This document shows positions 60,980-64,000 of a DNA stretch of 64,000 nucleotides, in pieces; the first letter of the stretch is position 1, and each line of letters opens with the position of its first letter. The position numbers were made by a program, and so were the translations under genes. The notes below the pieces were generated by a model. The model was not told the DNA's origin, searched no databases, and worked only from the letters and a program-made list of their open reading frames with translations. Origin of the DNA: Archangium violaceum (GTDB lineage Bacteria > Myxococcota > Myxococcia > Myxococcales > Myxococcaceae); assembly GCF_016887565.1 (NCBI RefSeq), contig NZ_CP069396.1:9902001-9966000 (forward strand), given 5' to 3'.

Positions 60980-61940
60980 GACGGGTGGGGGCCTCGCCCC
61001 GCGCCGCCCGGGCCAGGGTCCGCGCGAGATGGCCCAGGATGTCCGAGCCCGCGCGCGCGTCGAAGCCGAGGAACATGGCCGACGCGTTGAGCTCCAGGAA
61101 CTTGAGCACCCCGTCCGCGCCGCGCTTGAGGTCCATCCCCGTCCAGCGCAGGCCGAGCACCTCGGCGGCCTTCACGCACTGGCGGGCCACCTCGGCAGGC
61201 AGCTCCACCTGCTCGACGCGCTCCTCGTTCTGCCGGAAGTCGAGCGCGGAGGACGTGATGCGCAGGCTGGCGATGATCTCCCCATCCAGCACGTAGACGC
61301 GGATGTCCTCACCGGGCAGCAGCTCCTGGAAGGTGACGGGAGCGGCGTCCAGCGAGCCGAGGCGCTCGTCGGTGAGGTCCTCGGCGAAGAGCTCCTTGGT
61401 GGCGGCACCGCCGGTGACGGGCTTGTAGGCCACGCGCTGGCCGGCGGCGAAGCGGCGCACGGCTTCCGCGTCATTGGTCCAGAGCGTCCTCGGCACGGGC
61501 AGCCCGGCGGCCTTCAGCAGTGCCAGCTGCGTGGGCTTGGGGGTGCGCCAGTCGGACGAGGGGCCGTTGTACAGGGGCACGCCCAGGGCCTCCCAGCGCC
61601 CCATGAGGCCCTTGAGCAGGGTGGCCTTCTCGCGGAAGACCACCAGGGTGGTGCGCCAGTCGTCCTCCATGTCCTCGGAGACGTCCACGCCCATGGCCAG
61701 CGGGTGGCCGTGGAACTGGCGCACGTAGACGGCGCCGGGCCGCCCCACGGGACGGCCATCCACGGTGATGCCCTCCAGGTCATCCGACAGCGACACCCGC
61801 GTCTTCTCCGGGAAGGCGAGGCTGTCCAGCACGAAGGCTTCCACGCCCTCCTCGCCCAACCGGCGCGCCACCACGTCCACGTGGATGTCCTCGGGCGAGC
61901 CCACGAGGAGCACGGGCCCCGCCTGCGTCTTCTCCGTCAT
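60975..61940 (-). CDS. ATP-grasp ligase (RimK/MvdD-like)
   Basis: 321 aa. ATP-grasp features: an N-terminal pre-ATP region (PVLLVGSPEDIHVDVV), YNGPSSDWRTPKPTQLALLKAAGLPVP, the phosphate-binding YKPVTGG, ELLPGEDIRVYVLDG, and the metal-binding FLELNASAM. This is the RimK/MvdD branch that ligates amino acids or forms ester/amide crosslinks in graspetide peptides. Its ATG at 61940 overlaps the stop of the C39-like/VKOR gene, so the two are translationally coupled. With the double-glycine peptide opposite, a peptide-modifying role is plausible (inference). Start has gGGAaggcacc. Its C-terminal end lies inside the MITE-like element. Confidence 0.85.
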   Translation of the reverse strand: MTEKTQAGPVLLVGSPEDIHVDVVARRLGEEGVEAFVLDSLAFPEKTRVSLSDDLEGITVDGRPVGRPGAVYVRQFHGHPLAMGVDVSEDMEDDWRTTLVVFREKATLLKGLMGRWEALGVPLYNGPSSDWRTPKPTQLALLKAAGLPVPRTLWTNDAEAVRRFAAGQRVAYKPVTGGAATKELFAEDLTDERLGSLDAAPVTFQELLPGEDIRVYVLDGEIIASLRITSSALDFRQNEERVEQVELPAEVARQCVKAAEVLGLRWTGMDLKRGADGVLKFLELNASAMFLGFDARAGSDILGHLARTLARAARGEAPTRR

Positions 61941-63688
61941 GGTGCCTTCCCTTCCTGCCTCTTCGTTTCCGGTGGCGCGAGCACCGACAACAGCCCGGGC
62001 CGTACGCACCACGCCTCGACATGGGAGAGGGGCGCCTCGCACCTGCGGTCATCGAAGAAGAACGCGGGGACGCCGGGGGTGCGCTCGACCTTGAGCATGG
62101 TGGCCGCTCGCACCTGGGCTCGGGCCGTCTCTCGCGCCGCCTCCAGGGCGCCCCTGTCCAGGCCGGTGAGGGCGGCCAGCTCCGCCAGCGGCTCGGGGGC
62201 CTTCATCAGCTCGCGGACCGCCTGCTTCGCCGCGCGGAACGCCTGGAGGAACACGCCGCCGCCGAACGCCACGCCCACGCAGGCCAGCGCCTCGCAGAGG
62301 GCGACCTCCCTCGGGTTGCCCGGCTCGATCGGGGGTACGCCCACGTGGACGCGCAGCACGTCACCGTGACGGGCCACCACACCCTCCAGCTGCTCCAGCA
62401 GGGGGCCACACTGCTTGCATCCAGGGCTCGCCAGCATCACCAGCGTGTGCGGTGCCCCCTCCCCTCCTCCCAGGCGCACACCCACCGCGCCCGCGTCCAC
62501 CGGCAGCGCCTTCTCGCCCGTGAGGCGCGCCAGGGACGTGAGGGGTGAACGCTCGAGCCGTGCCCGGTCGCGCTCGCGCGAGTCGTCCTCCTCCTTCCGG
62601 GAGAGGTGGGGCACGGTGGAGGACAGGAGCAACCCGAAGAGGAACACCAGCAGCAGCGCCGCGGGCAACAGTCCCTCGGGAGGCAGCGACACGCGCGGAG
62701 CGAGCCCCAGGAGGAACACCGCCGCGCCCGCCGCGTCCACGGCGTGCACCGCCATGCAGAGGGTGCAGAAGCGCCGCATGCGGAGCTGCACCACCACCAG
62801 CAGAGCGGAGACGGGCAGCGTGGGAAGGAAGGCCGCGCCCGCCAGCCACGCGGGCGCCACGCTCCCGGAGAGGGCCGAGGTGCACTGCACCAGCAGGGAG
62901 GCACCGAAGAAGGCCGCGCCCAGGCCGGACAGCGGCACTCCGGCGATGCGCGCCCAGTCCGAGAGGAGCACGCTCTCGCAGTCCACCGGCCCGCCACCGC
63001 CGCACAACACAGAGGCCTTCTGGCCTCGCGTCCACGCCAGCGCGGTGAGGGACGCGGCCAGCCCCAGCGCGGTGAGGCCCGCGAGCAGCGCGCCCGGCCC
63101 CCGCACCCCGGCGGGGAGCGCCGACGTGGCGAGTCCCAACAGGAGCACCGCCATCACGCCCAGTCCCCAGCGCACGACGGGGGAGGACGAGGAGCCAACG
63201 AGCCCGGTGCGCGGCCGCCACTCCTCCAGCAGCAGCTCACGAGCGCGGCGCGGAAGGTAACCGCGCTCCGGCGCACCCTCCCCCTGGGGCTCCAGGAAGA
63301 CGATGACGCCGCTCCACAGCGAGACCAGCTCGTCCCGGGTCAGCTCCTGACTGCCATTGCGACTGTCCCAGACGCGGACGCCCGCGGCCCCGGGCAGCAC
63401 CGCCTCCAGCAGACCGAAGCCCTCCTCCCCGTCCACGACGAAGTGGAGGATGGCGGGCAGCTCCGAGGCCTCCGTCTCCTCCAGCGTCTCCAGGTCCCCC
63501 TGCCCCGCCGTGGGCTCCAGCCCCACCGAGCGCGCCACCTCCACCGCGGCCAGCAGCGAGGTGGGCTGCGGGTGGCTCCTGAAAGCCTCGCGCACGTGGG
63601 CCCGGGAGTAGCGCAGGCCCCGGCGCCGGACGACCTCGGCGAGCGCCAGGGCCGGGGTGTCATGGGGGAGGGAGGAGTCGCGGAGCAT
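61937..63688 (-). CDS. fusion of inactive C39-like domain, vitamin-K-epoxide-reductase-like membrane domain and thioredoxin
   Basis: 583 aa. N-terminal 130 residues resemble C39 peptidase (His in ILHFVVDGEEG, Asp in VRVWDSRNG) but the catalytic Cys motif is missing (LPHDTPALALAEVV where QxDCGxAxL is expected), so it is probably a leader-binding pseudo-peptidase. The VKOR domain (about 180-340) has about five helices, a loop pair LCGGGGPVDCES and active CxxC in RFCTLCMAVHA. The C-terminal thioredoxin-like domain has CxxC in SPGCKQCGPL. The whole should form disulfides, coupled to quinone, in an exported Cys-rich peptide. ATG 63688; GTG 63709 possible. Coupled to the ATP-grasp gene. Confidence 0.85.
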   Translation of the reverse strand: MLRDSSLPHDTPALALAEVVRRRGLRYSRAHVREAFRSHPQPTSLLAAVEVARSVGLEPTAGQGDLETLEETEASELPAILHFVVDGEEGFGLLEAVLPGAAGVRVWDSRNGSQELTRDELVSLWSGVIVFLEPQGEGAPERGYLPRRARELLLEEWRPRTGLVGSSSSPVVRWGLGVMAVLLLGLATSALPAGVRGPGALLAGLTALGLAASLTALAWTRGQKASVLCGGGGPVDCESVLLSDWARIAGVPLSGLGAAFFGASLLVQCTSALSGSVAPAWLAGAAFLPTLPVSALLVVVQLRMRRFCTLCMAVHAVDAAGAAVFLLGLAPRVSLPPEGLLPAALLLVFLFGLLLSSTVPHLSRKEEDDSRERDRARLERSPLTSLARLTGEKALPVDAGAVGVRLGGGEGAPHTLVMLASPGCKQCGPLLEQLEGVVARHGDVLRVHVGVPPIEPGNPREVALCEALACVGVAFGGGVFLQAFRAAKQAVRELMKAPEPLAELAALTGLDRGALEAARETARAQVRAATMLKVERTPGVPAFFFDDRRCEAPLSHVEAWCVRPGLLSVLAPPETKRQEGKAP

Positions 63689-63757
63689 CGGGCGCGGAAG
63701 AGAAACCACAAAAGGCGCACGGGGGCGAGCCCCGCCACGCCCGATGCCGCGAGAGGC

Positions 63758-64000
63758 CTACAGCGCCGTGGCCTTGCCGGCCTCCAGCCGCAGCACCTTG
63801 GCCGGAGCCGCGACCTTCTTGAGCTGGCCCTCGAGCTCCTCGGGGTTGCCCTTGAGGAGTGGGAAGGTGCCGTAGTGCATGGGCACCAGGGACTTGACCT
63901 TCAGCAGGCGGGCGGCCCGGGCGGCCTCCGCGGGGCCCATGGTGAAGTGACCGCCGATGGGCAGCATCGCCACGGTGGGCTTGAACTGCTCGGCGATGGT
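63758..64000 (-). CDS. metallo-beta-lactamase-fold hydrolase (UlaG/UPF0173-like), start cut by window
   Basis: C-terminal 80 residues of an MBL-fold metal-dependent hydrolase. VAMLPIGGHFTMGPAEAARAARL and SLVPMHYGTFPLLKG match the metal-ligand region of UPF0173/UlaG-type proteins (Asp/His positions in GGHFTMGP and MHYGTFP). The frame remains open through the window edge. Substrate unknown. Same strand as, and upstream of, the C39-like/VKOR gene with 69 nt between. Confidence 0.8.
   Translation of the reverse strand, partial: TIAEQFKPTVAMLPIGGHFTMGPAEAARAARLLKVKSLVPMHYGTFPLLKGNPEELEGQLKKVAAPAKVLRLEAGKATAL

Noticed and set aside
1-64000. tRNA, rRNA, CRISPR arrays, insertion-sequence transposases, prophage genes
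   Set aside because: None found: intergenic gaps are short and contain no cloverleaf, spaced repeats or transposase/integrase motifs.

Overview
This is a high-GC window of about 64 kb from a large bacterial genome. The gene content points to a myxobacterium, probably suborder Cystobacterineae: an ElbD-type ether-lipid enzyme, a MYXO-CTERM-like sorting motif, Imm11 and DUF2378-like families, a protein kinase with an N-terminal CPxCG/CPxDG ribbon, and many PAS/GAF histidine kinases. Genes are tightly packed on both strands. I see no tRNA, rRNA, CRISPR array, transposase or prophage. Both ends cut through a gene.

Region by region. 1-9.2 kb: an ether-lipid (elb-like) operon with short-chain dehydrogenases, a HAD phosphatase, a LarA-like protein and the 1,467-residue ElbD (acyl reductase, AMP ligase, ACP and acyltransferase in one chain). 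9.2-17 kb: FHA-GGDEF protein, GlgC, a small membrane protein, an RtcB RNA ligase, a PAS histidine kinase and adenosine deaminase. 17-27 kb: a PQQ-propeller lipoprotein, a fused Imm11-SUFU immunity protein, UvrD/PcrA helicase, a lipoprotein, a thioesterase, an ECF sigma/anti-sigma pair, a secreted protein and an SDR. 27-32 kb: a striking 961-residue surface protein with an internal MYXO-CTERM-like signal followed by an OmpA-type half, then a second sigma/zinc-finger pair. 32-48 kb: a signalling block with three further histidine kinases, a Ser/Thr kinase, a phosphoesterase, a WAVG-repeat propeller and a bacteriophytochrome operon. 48-57 kb: a HEAT-vWA (possibly Ro60/TROVE-like) protein, a complete JAMM peptidase motif protein, several conserved DUF genes (2378, 2231, 2905, 6311, 1684) and a histone-H1-like protein.

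57-63.7 kb is the most novel part. A small beta-grasp-like protein sits under an RBS-sequestering hairpin and is followed by a minimal E1/ThiF-like enzyme. Next come a double-glycine peptide precursor with a CC-x6-CC core, a strong intergenic hairpin, a peptidase-C39 ABC exporter and a small membrane protein. Converging on these from the other strand is a translationally coupled pair: a degenerate-C39/VKOR/thioredoxin fusion and an ATP-grasp ligase. I read this as a putative ribosomal-peptide (RiPP) pathway with disulfide formation and ATP-grasp and/or E1 modification. A 276-bp MITE-like element with 32-bp terminal inverted repeats separates the two halves. It carries inverted copies of a palindrome (CCCTCTCCC-N3-GGGAGAGGG) that recurs between genes elsewhere in the window.

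Functions are read from motifs and remembered families only; no database search was run.
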